64,000 bases of DNA from Steinernema hermaphroditum (Eukaryota; Nematoda; Chromadorea; Rhabditida; Steinernematidae). Of the stretch, positions 52,336 to 63,992 are shown in pieces. Every line of letters begins with the position of its first letter. Position 1 is the stretch's first letter. The position numbers and the translations under genes were made by a program. The notes beneath the pieces were generated by a model. The model was not told where the DNA came from and made no database searches. It saw nothing but the letters and a program-made list of their open reading frames with translations. The stretch lies in assembly GCA_030435675.1 (NCBI GenBank), contig CM059622.1, positions 2,418,001-2,482,000 on the forward strand, written 5' to 3'.

Positions 52336-54040
52336 TTAAAGAGACGTCACCGGAGTCCTGTAGACCTTCCTTTTAAGAACGCCACACATGGTTAGCTGCT
52401 CAATGAAAGCCGCTCGGTATTCACTGCTTCTCCAGAAGTAGACGTAGTAGCAGTGAGAGTACGATATGAGAACGGGAACCGCCTAAAAATATATACCAAG
52501 TTCTTAGACTAGCACAGTCGATTTTGTGCCTACAGCCGATGTTTTGATGATGTCAATGCAAATGCTGTGTGTGTAGTCCTTCATAGGTGCGATCACGATG
52601 AATATGATTCTGTTCAGAAACCAGGAAACGATGAAAACGACGAGAAAAGCGGTAATTGACTTCATCGCCCTTTCGTGGTTCTCCAGGCTAGATAGGAGAT
52701 CGGACTTTTTGAGATGACGACGTTCTATAACCGCATGTAAAAGTTATTTTGTGTGAAGTGATAAAAGTTACTTTGAAAGAAGAGTACAAGATAAGCAGAT
52801 GAGTAGATGATGACGACGATTGAATGCATCGATATGAGAGACCAATTGGAGTACTCCTGGATCCAGGGAGGAAGAAGGTTGGCGGGGAGGCACACAGGCG
52901 TTACGATGTTGTCCTCTCCTAGGTGTATGATGCCGAGGATGGTGAATATAGCGCTCAGGATGACTCCTGGCACGCTGGCGAAGATGAGAGTGTACACCAC
53001 GTGATGGTAGATGTATCTTAACAGCAGAATAGAGGTGTTTGGCTGAGAGGCTAAGGATGCTAAATGATACGTTAAAACATGCGCTTTTGCTAAGGCACAG
53101 TTTACGGAGGACAAGTATCAGGAGCCAGAAAGGACAACTTTATTTAGCCCCCATTCTTAGTAATGCGCTCATTTCATTGTCCTGAATGGTTAACTAATTA
53201 TATTTTTGTTTGTTTAATTATGCTGCTTGGTGTAGTTTTTGGGAACATTCTCATAAGAGTACGAACAAAGCCTTTTCTAAATATACGTGGGCTGTTTTCG
53301 AGTTTGTTCAGTGAAAGAATAATAAGTAGGACTGCTGTAAACTGATTTGTAAGTTAGTTAGCAAATTAACTTGTTAATTGAAAACGGTCAGTTCTGGAAT
53401 AATGTAAACATAAACGCGATTTTGCGCCCCCAATGCGCAAATGATCAAATAGCCTATATATCGGTAGTGAACACATGAAAGGTCTTAAAGGCTAGCCTTT
53501 CGAATGGTGATATCTGATGACAATAGAGACGTCTGCGGATAGAAGAAAACTACACCCTGAAGCCATGAAATCTGAACGGCCTCATGACAGATCCAAAAAG
53601 CTCTATCGGAAATATTTTCTTTCTCACTTCAAAGCTTTTGCAATAAAGGTCAGAAAGAACCGGCCATTGCCGGCCATTTTTTGCGCAGTCCTGTACTGTA
53701 ATCCAGCTGCTTACCTGACAGGAACGCTGACAGCCATAAGTCGATCAGAAGCCAATCCAATCAGCGTGGAAGCCGATATCATCTGCGTACAGAAGTAGAC
53801 GATGTTCGTTCGGAAACAAGTCGCTCGATCCAGGATGACTCCGGTAATCATTCTCACTCCACCACCCATTTCCATCACGAGGCAGATCGTATCGTACACC
53901 GCCAACAGACTGATCAGAATGCCCGCCTTGTTTCTCAATTTTCGCTTCCGACATGTGGCTATGACGATGTTGAAGTTGCCGAAAAGACCAAAAGTGGAGA
54001 GTAGGAGAATGACGATGCCTTTGACAGCCGACTCCTCCAT
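52336..54040 (-). CDS. Rhodopsin-type GPCR, srsx-like, copy 1
   Basis: Exons 53715-54040, 52772-53016, 52534-52724 and 52336-52482 join in frame to 302 residues with seven hydrophobic segments. TM1 is ILLLSTFGLFGNFNIVIA; RKRKLRNKAGILISLLAVYD opens TM2; SDRLMAV stands in place of DRY after TM3; TM4/TM5 lie in the second exon with an ECL2 Cys (TPVCLP); basic ICL3 (KRRHLKKSD) precedes TM6 (AFLVVFIVSWFLNRIIFIVI). This pattern fits nematode srsx chemoreceptors. A near-copy lies 8.3 kb downstream. The acceptor of exon 2 is an unusual TTAAG. An upstream Met at 54091 is possible. Confidence 0.82.
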
Positions 54041-54659
54041 GGCGGGAAACACAAGAAGATCGGAGAGAAACAAGCGATAGCAATAAAACAAGAGGTTATG
54101 TGAGTTATGTAGTCGTCGGTTGTAGTTTTGTTGTCAATATGCACACGTTCATGGAATGTCTGTCTAGTGGAACAAGAAAACTCGAACGTGGGAAGCACAA
54201 AAAACGTGGGGAACAGGTGATGTTTTTTTGAAGTACTGATGTGATAGGTAGCCGATGTAAACCGCAAAGCTTTGGATTTCACTCTTGCTCATTGTCAATC
54301 TATTTGCACTTATTAGCACTGAAAAACGACATTACAACCGGTTTAGTTGGTCGAGAAGTTTGAATACAAATTCTAAGATAGCAGTGCATCAAGGTGAGGT
54401 GAAATAAGGCGACAGACATTAGTCATTTCTAGAATTGAGCGGAAGTGTTGCTTTTCTCTCCGGAAGTATGGAAAATGGTTAAGAAATATCAAAACAAAGC
54501 GTTTAAAAAGCTACGCTGGAATGTCCTGATGTAGATATAGCTCTGAAGATCCTTACAGATCGAGCTTCTCCACACTCCCTGAAGCATTCTTATGCTAGTC
54601 TTTTATTTGTTGTAAAGCGATAGATTGGGCAGCATGTCTTGTCAATAGCTGTCATTACG
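54041..54659. other. Upstream region of the GPCR gene, no gene seen
   Basis: The first ~190 bp match the same region of copy 2 (62707-62900); beyond that nothing is recognised. Confidence 0.35.
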
Positions 54660-54664
54660 GACAG

Positions 54665-54755
54665 TAGGCTACTGGAGTCTTGCCGCCCGCATGGCTTTTA
54701 GTACCTAAATGGTTCGAATTCGCGCGCAGCCGCGTTTATTTTACCATTAATTTCC
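54665..54755 (+). repeat. Single unit related to the 40.65-41.03 kb array
   Basis: CTTGCCGCCCGCATGGCTTTTAGTACC then GAATTCGCGCGCAGCCG and a T-rich end repeat the last unit and the right flank of the array at 40653-41035. Confidence 0.65.
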
Positions 54756-55920
54756 TTAAATTTACTACTACTAGACTAGTGCGCCATCCGCGGTTGTTTT
54801 CGTTTTCGAGAGAGAAACAATTTTCGAAACATCTGGGTTAGTGCAAGAGGGTGACTCTAAACTCTGACAAGCCCTCCTGTGCCGCAAGGTCCATCTGGTA
54901 GTACAGTAACAATCTGTGAACCTGTTGTCGAGGTTATCGCGAGGGAACTCATGGAACAGATTCTCCAGCAGCTGCAGCAACTACTCGTGCACCTCAATGT
55001 CGAACTTCAAAGAAGAAAAACAACAACCCCTCCTTGAAAGAAATTTACGAATTCGTAAAAGCAGTCACTTATGACGGAGAACGGCTTAGAAGGAGATGCT
55101 TTATGAATACTTATTCGTGCAAATAGCTCGCAAATTCCACGGCCGATGCCCCCTGGAGGCAACACATAACAGTTTTGATAATATGTAACACAACAAGTTT
55201 ACTTATTCCTTTCGTAGAGATTAGGGTTTTACAGCACCGAATGGTACGGTAGGACAGACAATGAATAGAAAACCACAAGCAGGAATAACAATCATGCGTA
55301 TCGAACCCAAGGTCACGTTGAAAACATACAAAAAATCGGTCAAGCCGAGCACAAACAACCTTTCTTCAACACTTTCTGCCACCCCCACATCAAGCTCTTC
55401 GTCTGCAGGAAGCCAAATCCGAGTAGAGCCGAAACATCTCGTCTTTACCTGTGCTTTCAAGCTGCTCTCAAAGAATCATTCATTTGCTCGGCAAAAGATT
55501 ACATCAGCATTGAATACGTTTGCTATTCAATCGCGGACTGTAGTCTCGCGTCAGTGTTGAAAGAGCGTCGCATGCTGTTTGCTCCATGTGTCACAATCGA
55601 AACGCAATCGCAAAGTGTGACGCACTATACAGTTGCTTCGTGTTGCTGACTCTAACCACGTGTTCTCTATGTAACATTCCCTATAAAAGAGCTGTTTTCA
55701 GGGTAGTTTATCCCTTTGATACCTGTCGAATTCTTCGAGCGTCAACTTTACAAATAATGTAGGGTCTTGGATTAAGTGAACTTAGCATAAACGGTGTGAA
55801 TGGAATTTGGTTCTTATTTCTTTTCCTATTTTATTCCATACAAAATTCTTCCAAACTACAGCGATACAAAGAGACGAATTCGAAAGGTCTCATACAAATG
55901 TGAGGGCGCGACGTAGTTGC
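54756..55920. other. Unresolved region with small open frames
   Basis: A + strand frame near 54925-55035 reads EVIARELMEQILQQLQQLL, and a minus frame at 55221-55460 has one hydrophobic segment (MIVIPACGFLFIVC). Neither has a start, partner exon or known motif, so both may be remnants. Confidence 0.3.
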
Positions 55921-55972
55921 GCGCGAGGGCATATGCAAACCGGTCCTCCGGGTTGCATATGCCTCATCGCGC
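55921..55972. repeat. 52-bp near-perfect palindrome
   Basis: Left arm GCGCGAGGGCATATGCAA(A)CCGG and right arm CCGGGTTGCATATGCC then TCATCGCGC pair around a TCCT loop. Fifteen of sixteen inner bases pair. The GTGCGGG/CGCCGTTGGCGG repeat end lies 17-47 bp downstream, so it may be part of that element. Confidence 0.7.
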
Positions 55973-55988
55973 ATGTTGCTTGTCAGTA

Positions 55989-56019
55989 GTGCGGGTTGCA
56001 ATCGCCGTTGGCGGTCGCT
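55989..56019 (+). repeat. Dispersed repeat end, copy 2
   Basis: Matches 1021-1050 (GTGCGGG, then TCGCCGTTGGCGGTCGCT). Confidence 0.45.
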
Positions 56020-56381
56020 TCTCTTCCACTCTGTTTGCGGAGATAAAGAACTTAACCCCAACCAAACCTACTCTAAGACAAATATAAGGTTAATAAGGTC
56101 AAGATGGTCAAGATCTACGCACTATTCAAGATGAGTCCAATAGCAAACTACAAGCCTTGATGAGTGTATAAACATGTGCAAAGGGCTGTCCCCACTCAAT
56201 TGTGAGCAAAAAGAAAGAAGACGTTTCAATGTTTATCTGAGCTACACATACCATTTCGAGAAATATAAAGGTTTTGCAGTTAGTAGAAAGTGCGTCTGGG
56301 CAAAAAGCCACGCAGATCCTTAAATACTAGTGCCAGATCAGAGCCATAGCACCTGATTTCGGGGATTAAAGATTAATATGA

Positions 56382-56592
56382 GAGAGACCTAACAGGCGCA
56401 GTTGGTAAGAAGCGCGCCTACAATTGTCAGGATCCGGATTCGAATCTCCCGAAACGGGTTCGAAGATCATCTTTACCTGCTGATACACACTATTAGTGTA
56501 TCTTTTCAAAAGATAATGTTTACCGGGAGATTCGAATCAGGATCTTGACTGTAGGCGGACTTCCTACCAACTGCGCCTGGCCGTCTCTCAGG
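56382..56592. repeat. Inverted pair of tRNA-like units (SINE-type)
   Basis: Unit 1 (+, 56382-56454) and unit 2 (-, 56523-56592) share AGAGA, AGGCGCAGTTGGTA, CGCCTACA and GATTCGAATCTCCCG. GGCGCAGTTGG resembles box A and GATTCGAATC box B, but neither unit has a proper acceptor or anticodon stem. Spacer ~70 bp. Confidence 0.6.
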
Positions 56593-57065
56593 TAGTGCAC
56601 TGAACAAAACCCTAAAAATAATTTGAACTACGATTTTTCTATTCATGTGCCTTAGAGTATCCTGGGAACTGTGGAGAAAGCACCATAACATCGAGTTTTC
56701 GAGAGAACATCGAGTTAAACATTCTCGATCCTGAAGACGGACTTCACCTTCAACAGCGAAGCGTATGTCAACATTTTCTAAGAGAACGCCTCTCATGTCA
56801 TTTTTAGAGGACTTATTGCGGCACTTCAATTGTTCGAACATGCGAACAGCTTTAACTGATTGGCAAAAAACTTATGAACGCCACGATTTCTTTTGAATCG
56901 ACAATCTGAGATATATATTTGCTTTGTTGACATACAGGTAGGCTATAGGTCAACAGCCGAAATAAAAATACAGTTCAGCCTATCGGATTTCCATACCATG
57001 GCCGTATGGAAAAGGCGATTTATGCAGGAGTACAAACAATAGCTAAGCGACACCGATGGTAATAC
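56593..57065. other. Intergenic, no gene seen
   Basis: AT-rich region before the transposon nest; only short frames. Confidence 0.3.
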
Positions 57066-57067
57066 TA

Positions 57068-57697
57068 GGTTGCGCCAAAAGTTCCAGGACACTTTGCCTC
57101 GTTATCATTCGTCTGATGTTTTGTGGTAATTCTTCATTGAACGTACCATGTGTTGTATATCGTTTTATAGCAAATTTATCGCTCTATCTTCAACATTATT
57201 TACTTTCGTCGTGGTCGTGTAAGTTTTAAAGCTAAGAAACTATGAACTACAGGGGGTCCCTTTTTATTACACCTTCATAGGTGAATCTTTTACCCCCCAA
57301 AGGTTGGGCCATCGAGCGAGAGAAAACGGTGATCCGAAAGTACGAGTTACAAGATCTAAGCTCTTAGTGAAAAGAGTTCGCAGTTATTCAAGTCCAGGGT
57401 GATAGTTTGGTTTTTCTGAAAATTTCGATGCGTATGTGTGCATTTTTGCATGCGATAGTAATCATTCAAGGTTGGTCGACCGATTGACTTTGAGTTACTC
57501 CGTACAAACTTCGAAATCTACCGTAGTCTGGCGTTGTGACCATCGCTCAACTTTAATGGCCAAATTCTTGTTTTTTTTTCCATAATTTCAACCATAAATG
57601 GCTATTAACCAGAAAGGCACATTACGCTTTGAAAGCCATGTCCAAAATTTGTATAAAAAATATTGAGAAAAAGCGTCTGGCAACTTTTGGCACAACG
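57068..57697. mobile_element. Non-autonomous Tc1/mariner-type element (630 bp)
   Basis: Begins GGTTGCGCCAAAAGTTCCAG and ends with the diverged complement (CAACTTTTGGCACAACG). TA dinucleotides flank both ends (57066-57067, 57698-57699). No transposase frame. Confidence 0.75.
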
Positions 57698-57699
57698 TA

Positions 57700-59002
57700 C
57701 AGGGTGTTCCATAAGTGCTGTAACGCCTAAAAATGGCTATATCTCGACGAAAATCCAACGGATTCGCGTGAAAATTGGTACACTTATAAAAGAGAACCAG
57801 GAGAACAATTATCTATAACGATTAATTGAAATCGCCACATTCAGTGGGAGAAAAGGCTTCAAGAAGTTTTCTAAAATTCTTCGTCGTGGCCACGAGCAGT
57901 TCATCGCCTATGCTCGCTCCAGAGATCGCTTTAGACTATTTAAGCTAGTGTGCTGGATTCGCGAGACTTGACTCTCCAAGAATCCATAGATGGCATAGTC
58001 CAGTGGGCTCAGGTCGGCGCTAATGAAGAGCCACATTTCCTTACCCCACTAACTTGTGGCAGATCTGATTCGCGATCTCCATCGATAATTTCGCTCCATG
58101 CGCCGGAATCAACTCTTTCTGGAACACCTAATTATCGTTTTTAAAGTGTTCCTAAGTGAATCTTGCCACATATGCCTTCAAATTCCATTCTTGATAGATT
58201 TTCGAATCAATCCTGACCCCTTTTTGGATAAAAACGGGTTTCGTTTGGCCCATCCCGCATATTTTAGCGCATACCATGACGGTCTTCGATGGGAAATGGT
58301 TCCTTTTGAACTCAACAGATCGAGAAGAGCCTGCTTCATAGAAAACTCGCTCGTTCTGCTGATTTGGGAATAATTTAATCGAAAAAATTAATTGATCCGT
58401 GAACAGGAGTCAACGAATTTCTTTGCTCGTGGCCACGGCTATCAGACTCTTCCGTTTTTCCCTTCTATACTTCTTTCTGTGATGCGTCGGCATGTATCCA
58501 CTGGATTTTCTGGGCGAGATTAGCTTCAGGTTATCGTTCACAATGCATTGGGTGGCTGGTTTTAAAATTTTTGGAGTCCAAGGCCATTTTTCTAATGTAG
58601 CACTCCGGATTTCGCTCAAATGGCTTCCTCACAGCTTAAATCATCAACCTGGTTCGTGCACTCTTCGGTCTTTCACTTTTAGGACTAGGTTCTGTGAACT
58701 TCGCGGCTTCATAAAGGCCCAGAAGTCGTTTCGCTGCCGTACAAGCTTTCCGCGAGCCAGATTCAGCAACTTTCCAATGTCCGATTTTGACCTCCTTCCG
58801 CGAAATACGAAGCGGCCGCGAAACTCTTTTCTTTGGAGGCCATGACAAATTCTTATAATATTGCGGAATATCAGGGAAACAGTGGATATAAGATAAAAAA
58901 GGGCCAAGAAAAATGAAGTAAACGTCTAAATAAGTGAAAAGCAAAAAAATCAACTCAAAACACACATTTTGAAATCCGTTACAGAACTTATGGAACACCC
59001 TG
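57700..59002 (-). mobile_element. Near full-length but decayed mariner element (1.3 kb)
   Basis: Terminal repeats starting CAGGGTGTTCCATAAGT match in inverted orientation at 57700 and 59002, flanked by TA (57698-57699, 59003-59004). The minus strand carries a broken transposase: a MASKEKSFAAASYF-like start near 58842, and an ADLSPLDYAIYGFLES block near 57990, the region of the last catalytic Asp. Several frameshifts and stops make it inactive. Confidence 0.85.
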
Positions 59003-59004
59003 TA

Positions 59005-59689
59005 GTATCTGCCACTTCTCATTTCAGTACAAGGAGTCGGAAAGTGAAATGGTATTTAAGACACTTATGAAATCTGTCACTTACATACAGTGTTGCGCCA
59101 CATATTTGACCGTCTCTGCCTGGCTATGCATCTCTAATTATATGGACCACTAATTTCAGAAGCGTCATGCTCAGAAATGCTATGAATATTATCACTCCAA
59201 TTTTACTAATCATGTGCTTTAGAGCTGTCCCGAAACTAACTGCTTCGACGGACGATTTGTTTAGACCGAGCATTAGCAAATTGTCAATTTGTGCCACTCA
59301 GATCCTGAAGATGGATTTTCAAAGTGACTTCATCTTTAACATCGCTGCGTATGTTAAAATTTTTGTGATCGCCCCTCATATCATTTTAGAGGACTTGTCA
59401 TGGATGCACAGCATACCGAACGTGCGAAAAGTTTTGTGCTGATTGGCGAAGCAGTCACCAATCAATTTCTATTGAATTGACAATCTGAGACCTGCTTATA
59501 TTTTGGTAAAATGCATGGGTAGACTAACTTTGAATGTTGTTAAAATGTTAAATGTCTGCCATAGAATACAAAGTACCCAGTGGATCGAGGTCACAAGATA
59601 ACCGACCACGATCATAAGCCTAATGAAATGATATCGCAAGAACCTACAATATATCTAAAGCGATTTTATTGAGCAACGGAATCAGAAGT
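59005..59689. other. Intergenic between mariner copies, no gene seen
   Basis: A 91-codon frame at 59167-59442 lacks motifs. Confidence 0.3.
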
Positions 59690-59818
59690 GTACAATGAGC
59701 CTTCTTTAGCCTTCTTCTTAGCCGCTCGATTGGCCGCTCTCTCGTGTTTTCTTTTCCACCCATCGGACGGCAGAATGAAGGTCACATGCAAGCGATCGAG
59801 CACTTCAATGAGACTGGC
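59690..59818 (-). pseudogene. Duplicated 3' end of the gene at 63.3-64.0 kb
   Basis: Over ~130 bp this matches the last exon of the 63304-63992 gene (PKASLIEVLDRLHVTF...KRKHERAANRAAKKKAKEG), with a changed stop giving a longer tail. It ends abruptly at TTTTGGTATC, where transposase sequence starts on the other strand. Confidence 0.7.
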
Positions 59819-59820
59819 TT

Positions 59821-60340
59821 TTGGTATCCTTTTGGTATAAGGGAGTGAAGATCAGCGCGGACACCTACCGGGAGCTGATTTTGGAAGACGCAGTGCTTCC
59901 CTGGGCCGAAGAGAACGCCGAGAACATCGATTGGTGCCTGCAGCAGGACTGGGCACCGGCCCATGGTGCCAAGAAGACCATCGAGTGGTGCGAGGCCAAC
60001 CTCCCAGGCTTCTGGACGAAGAGCGTTTGGCCCTCGAATTCCCCAGATTTGAACCCGCTCGATTTTGCAATCTGGGGGATCTTGGAGCAGAAGGCTTGCG
60101 CTATCAAGCACAAGTCAATCGACTCTCTGAAGCGCGCTCTGGAGAAGGCCAGGGAAGAAATCACCCCAGAAATGATCGCGGCCATTTTGAAGAACTTCCG
60201 AAAACGTTTGGACGCCTGCATTGAAGCCGAAGGTGGCCATTTCGAATGTTCTTGATTGTAACTTGTTCAGAATTTCATGCTCTTTCGAATGGAAAAGTTG
60301 GCGTTGTTTTTATGCGTGACACTATTTATGGATCTCCCTG
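59821..60340 (+). mobile_element. 5'-truncated Tc1/mariner transposase, intact C-terminal half
   Basis: The frame 59821-60255 (144 codons) has no breaks: GVKISADTYRELILEDAVLP, WCLQQDWAPAHGAKK (second catalytic Asp) and NSPDLNPLDFAIWG (third), then a helical tail ending GGHFECS. The first half with the N-terminal DNA-binding domain is missing. The sequence ...GATCTCCCTG at 60331-60340 followed by TA looks like the right terminal repeat. Confidence 0.8.
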
Positions 60341-60605
60341 TATTCTGTTAGAAACCTGGAAATCCCCTTATAACGGACTCGATCGTGTCCCTGATTGCGG
60401 TCCTGCCACGAATTGCGGCGACATTCGTCATTGACCCGACAATATCTCCTTACGCAAAATATGTCCGAGGGAGTCCGAGGAAGTACCCAGTTTTCGGCAG
60501 TTGAACTAGTCTCTTTAAGGTAGATCGTCTAGAATATGTCCCATATGTCAGATTTTGGTTACAAGTTTATTAATTTGGAATATCTTGTGAAGAATCGGTA
60601 ATATC

Positions 60606-62706
60606 TCAAAGAGACGTCACCGCACTCTTGTAGGACTTTCTTTTAAGAACGCCACACATGGTTAGCTGTTCAATGAAAGCCGCTCGGTATTCACTGCTTC
60701 TCCAGAAGTAGACGTAGTAGCAGTGAGAGTACGATATGAGAACGGGAACCGCCTAAAAATATATACCAAGTTCTTAGACTAGCACAGTCGATTTTGTGCC
60801 TACAGCCGATGTCTTGATGATGTCAATGTAGATGCTGTTTGTGTAGTCGCTTATAGGTGCGATCACAATGAATATGATTCTGTTCAGAAACCAGGAAACG
60901 ATGAAAACAACGAGAAAAGCAGTGATCGACTTCATCGCCCTCTCGTGGTTCTCCAGGCTAGATAGGAGATCGGACTTTTTGAGATGACGACGTTCTATAA
61001 CCGCATGTAAAAGTTATTTTGCGACAAAAGTTACTTTGGAAGAAGAGTACAAGATAGGCAGATGAGTAGATGACGACGACGATGGAATGCATCGATAAAA
61101 GAGTCCAATTGGAGTACTCCTGGATCCAGGGAGGAAGAAGGTTGTTTGGGAGACAAACAGGCGCTACGATGTTGTCCTCTCCTATGTGTATGATGCCGAG
61201 GATGGTGAATACAGCACTCAGGATGACTCCTGGCAAACTGGAGAAGATGAGAGTGTACGCCACGTGATGGTAGATATATCTTAAAAGCGGAATAGACTTG
61301 TTTGGCTGAGAGGCTAAGGATGCTAAATGATATGTCAAAACATGCGCTTTTGCTAAGGCACAGTTTCTGGAGGACAAGTATCAGGAGCCAGAAAGGACAA
61401 CTTTATTTAGCCCCCATTCTTAGTAATTCGCTCATTTTATTGTAGTTCTGAATGGCTAACTAATTTTATTTCTGTTTTTTTTTAAATATGCTGCTCGATG
61501 TAGTTTCTGGGAACATTCTCATGGGAGTACAGACAACGCCTATTTCTAAACATACGTGGGCTGTTTACTCAGTAAAATAATAATAAGTAAGACGGCTTTT
61601 ATTTAACCTGTAGATTAGTTAGGAAATTAACTTGTTAATTGAAAGCGGTCACTTCTGGAACAATAAAAAAACGAACGCGAATGAGCGTCATTGCGCGCCA
61701 TAAGGACCATAAGAACAGCGAACAGTATGAAACCGGTAGCCTACCGGCGGTAAAAATACGGCAGACCTGAAAGGCCTTTTCTTTGGATGGAGACATCTGG
61801 AGACAACAGAGACGTTTTTCCGGTAGAAAAAACTACAGCTTGACTCATGGAATCGTTTTCATTCCAGTCTAGCCCGGTAGACAATTGGTGGACGATCTGT
61901 CTCAGAGACATAGTGGCAGCGAGCCAGTCTTACGGTCTATCCGTGTCTCATTGCGAACGTGTGATTTGTAGACCGGTGGCGGGGAATTTGGATGCTCCGG
62001 GGAATAGGGCCGTAATAATCAGGGTATTCTCTGTCGGATCGGTTCAACGCCGGCGCGGTTCCCTATTCTGTCTGCCGTCTGAAACCGACCGCTCCTTGGT
62101 GATCATTCTGACCGCTCCCGTGTAGACGGGAAGGCGCACACAAACGTAGGTTCGACGCCGGCCCAGTTACAAACCATACACAAAACTAGGTTCTCCGCTT
62201 ATATCTAGAGGGTTTCTGACTCGTTTGACTGACTCCAGTTCCAACCATCGTCTAAAGATCTTAATCAACCAGTGATCGTTAACTTTCAGAATGGTGATCG
62301 GAGCTACTTAGAGATCAGTAGGGCGGAATATTTGATATCTTCTTAAATTGCTTAGAAAGAATAGAAGAAAAGCTGCCTACCTGATAGGAAGGCTCACAGC
62401 CATAAGTCGATCAGAAGCCAATCCAATCAGCGTGGAAGCCGATATCATCTGCGTACAGAAGTAGACGATGTTCGTTCGGAAACAAGTCGCTCGATCCAGG
62501 ATGACTCCGGTAATCATTCGCACTCCACCGCCCATTAGCATGATGAGGCAGATCGTATCGTACACCGCCAACAGACTGATCAGAATGCCCGCCTTGTTTC
62601 TCAATTTTCGCTTCCGACATGTGGCGATGACGATGTTGAAGTTGCCAAACAGACCAAAAGTGGAGAGTAAGAGAATGACGATGCCTTTGACAGCCGACTC
62701 CTCCAT
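60606..62706 (-). CDS. Rhodopsin-type GPCR, srsx-like, copy 2
   Basis: Exons 62381-62706, 61035-61279, 60804-60994 and 60606-60752 have the same lengths as copy 1 and also give 302 residues. Landmarks are the same: FGLFGNFNIVIA, SDRLMAV, ECL2 Cys in APVCLP, KRRHLKKSD before TM6. Changes include ICLIMLMGGG for ICLVMEMGGG and a TGA in place of TAA. Intron 1 is 1,101 bp against 698 bp in copy 1 and holds unrelated sequence; intron 2 is 40 bp against 47. Both copies appear functional. Confidence 0.83.
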
Positions 62707-63303
62707 GGCGGGAAACACAAGAAGATCGGAGAGAAACAAGCGATAGCAATAAAACAAGAGGTTATGTGAGTTATGTAGTCGTCGGTTGTAGTTTTGTTGT
62801 CAATATGCACACGTTCATGGAATGTCTGTCTAGTGGAACAAGAAAACTCGAACGTGGGAAGCACAAAAACGTGGGAAAGAGGTGATCTTTTTTAAAGTAC
62901 TGATGTGATAGTTAACACAGTGTTGTTCCTAAAGCCACAACCTATGACATGGGTGGGCCGGCAAAGGATGAGCGTCATGAGTGGTCGACGTGACTTGAAT
63001 CCATTCGTGTGTCGAATTCATGAAGATGAATCACAGTGAGACGCGCGATATGGGTAAACAGCGAGTTGATGTCGTTGAACTTCAGGGTCTGTTCGAGGGC
63101 CCATAGCCTTATCCAATGGTCGGGACATGCTCCTCATGAACGGTTATTTGGCCGCGTGACTGAGATTCCCATACCACTCTTCGCAACTCCGAAATCCAAA
63201 CGTTAGCTACCTGAGTTCTTTTAAAAGTCAAATGAAATGGCATCACAAGAAGCTACAATACATCAAGGCAATTTTATTTAGCAGCGGAATCACAAGTGAA
63301 CAA
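62707..63303. other. Upstream region of GPCR copy 2
   Basis: ~190 bp shared with the upstream of copy 1, then sequence without a recognised gene. Confidence 0.35.
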
Positions 63304-63992
63304 TCAGCCTTCTTTAGCTTTCTTCTTGGCCGCTCGATTGGCCGCTCTCTCGTGTTTTCTTTTCCACCCATCGGACGGCAGAATAAAGGTCACATGCAAG
63401 CGGTCGAGCACTTCAATGAGACTGGCTTTTGGTATCCGCCTGATTATTGTTGTCGCCTCAGATAATCTTCCGGAAATATCTTCCTAAATGACCCATACAA
63501 CTCAAGGCTGCATTCAGTCAGCACTCTTACTATAGGGATCGGTTGAAGATTGACAACTTTCAGATACAAATGGGAGTTTTCTTCTCGGCGAATCCAGGCG
63601 ACAAACAGCTTCTGGAGTGAGTCTGTGTCTCGAGGAAGCTTCTCCTTGACTTTCTTAGATTTGGAGCCTCTCGCTTGATCCATTTCGATCTCTTCCTCGT
63701 CGTCCAGCGGGCTTAACATTATCGACTCCTCCAAGTTGTCGCCCTGTGTGCTATGGTTGAGAATCTCGTGATCGTCCGAAGCGTGGACTTCGTCGATGGT
63801 GTCCAGGTTCCGGTGTTCATTTCCTGTGGGCAATGAGCTTGTTGAAGGATGTTTCTGGGTGTAACTTGCAGGACTCATTGAAATCACTGAAAGAGATAAA
63901 ATAAATAGACCGGCGCATGACATAACTTCCTAACCAGGGTGAGTCTCCGTGTAGATTCTATCGAGAAGAGCAATTGCTTTCTTCTTTCCCAT
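63304..63992 (-). CDS. Unrecognised charged protein, possibly incomplete at its 5' end
   Basis: Exons 63935-63992, 63499-63886 and 63304-63439 join to 193 residues from MGKKKAIALLDRIY. The frame is still open at the window edge, so the gene may start further out. The middle is acidic and Ser-rich (SPLDDEEEIEMDQARG), followed by KKVKEKLPRDTDSLQKLFVAWIRRE, LQPIPIVRVLTE and a very basic end (WKRKHERAANRAAKKKAKEG). No family was recognised; the basic tail would suit nuclear or RNA binding. Its last exon is duplicated at 59690-59818. Confidence 0.62.

Noticed and set aside
54771..55460. Possible GPCR or capsid-like fragments
   Set aside because: Only isolated hydrophobic or helical stretches; no diagnostic motif, so reported only as unresolved sequence.
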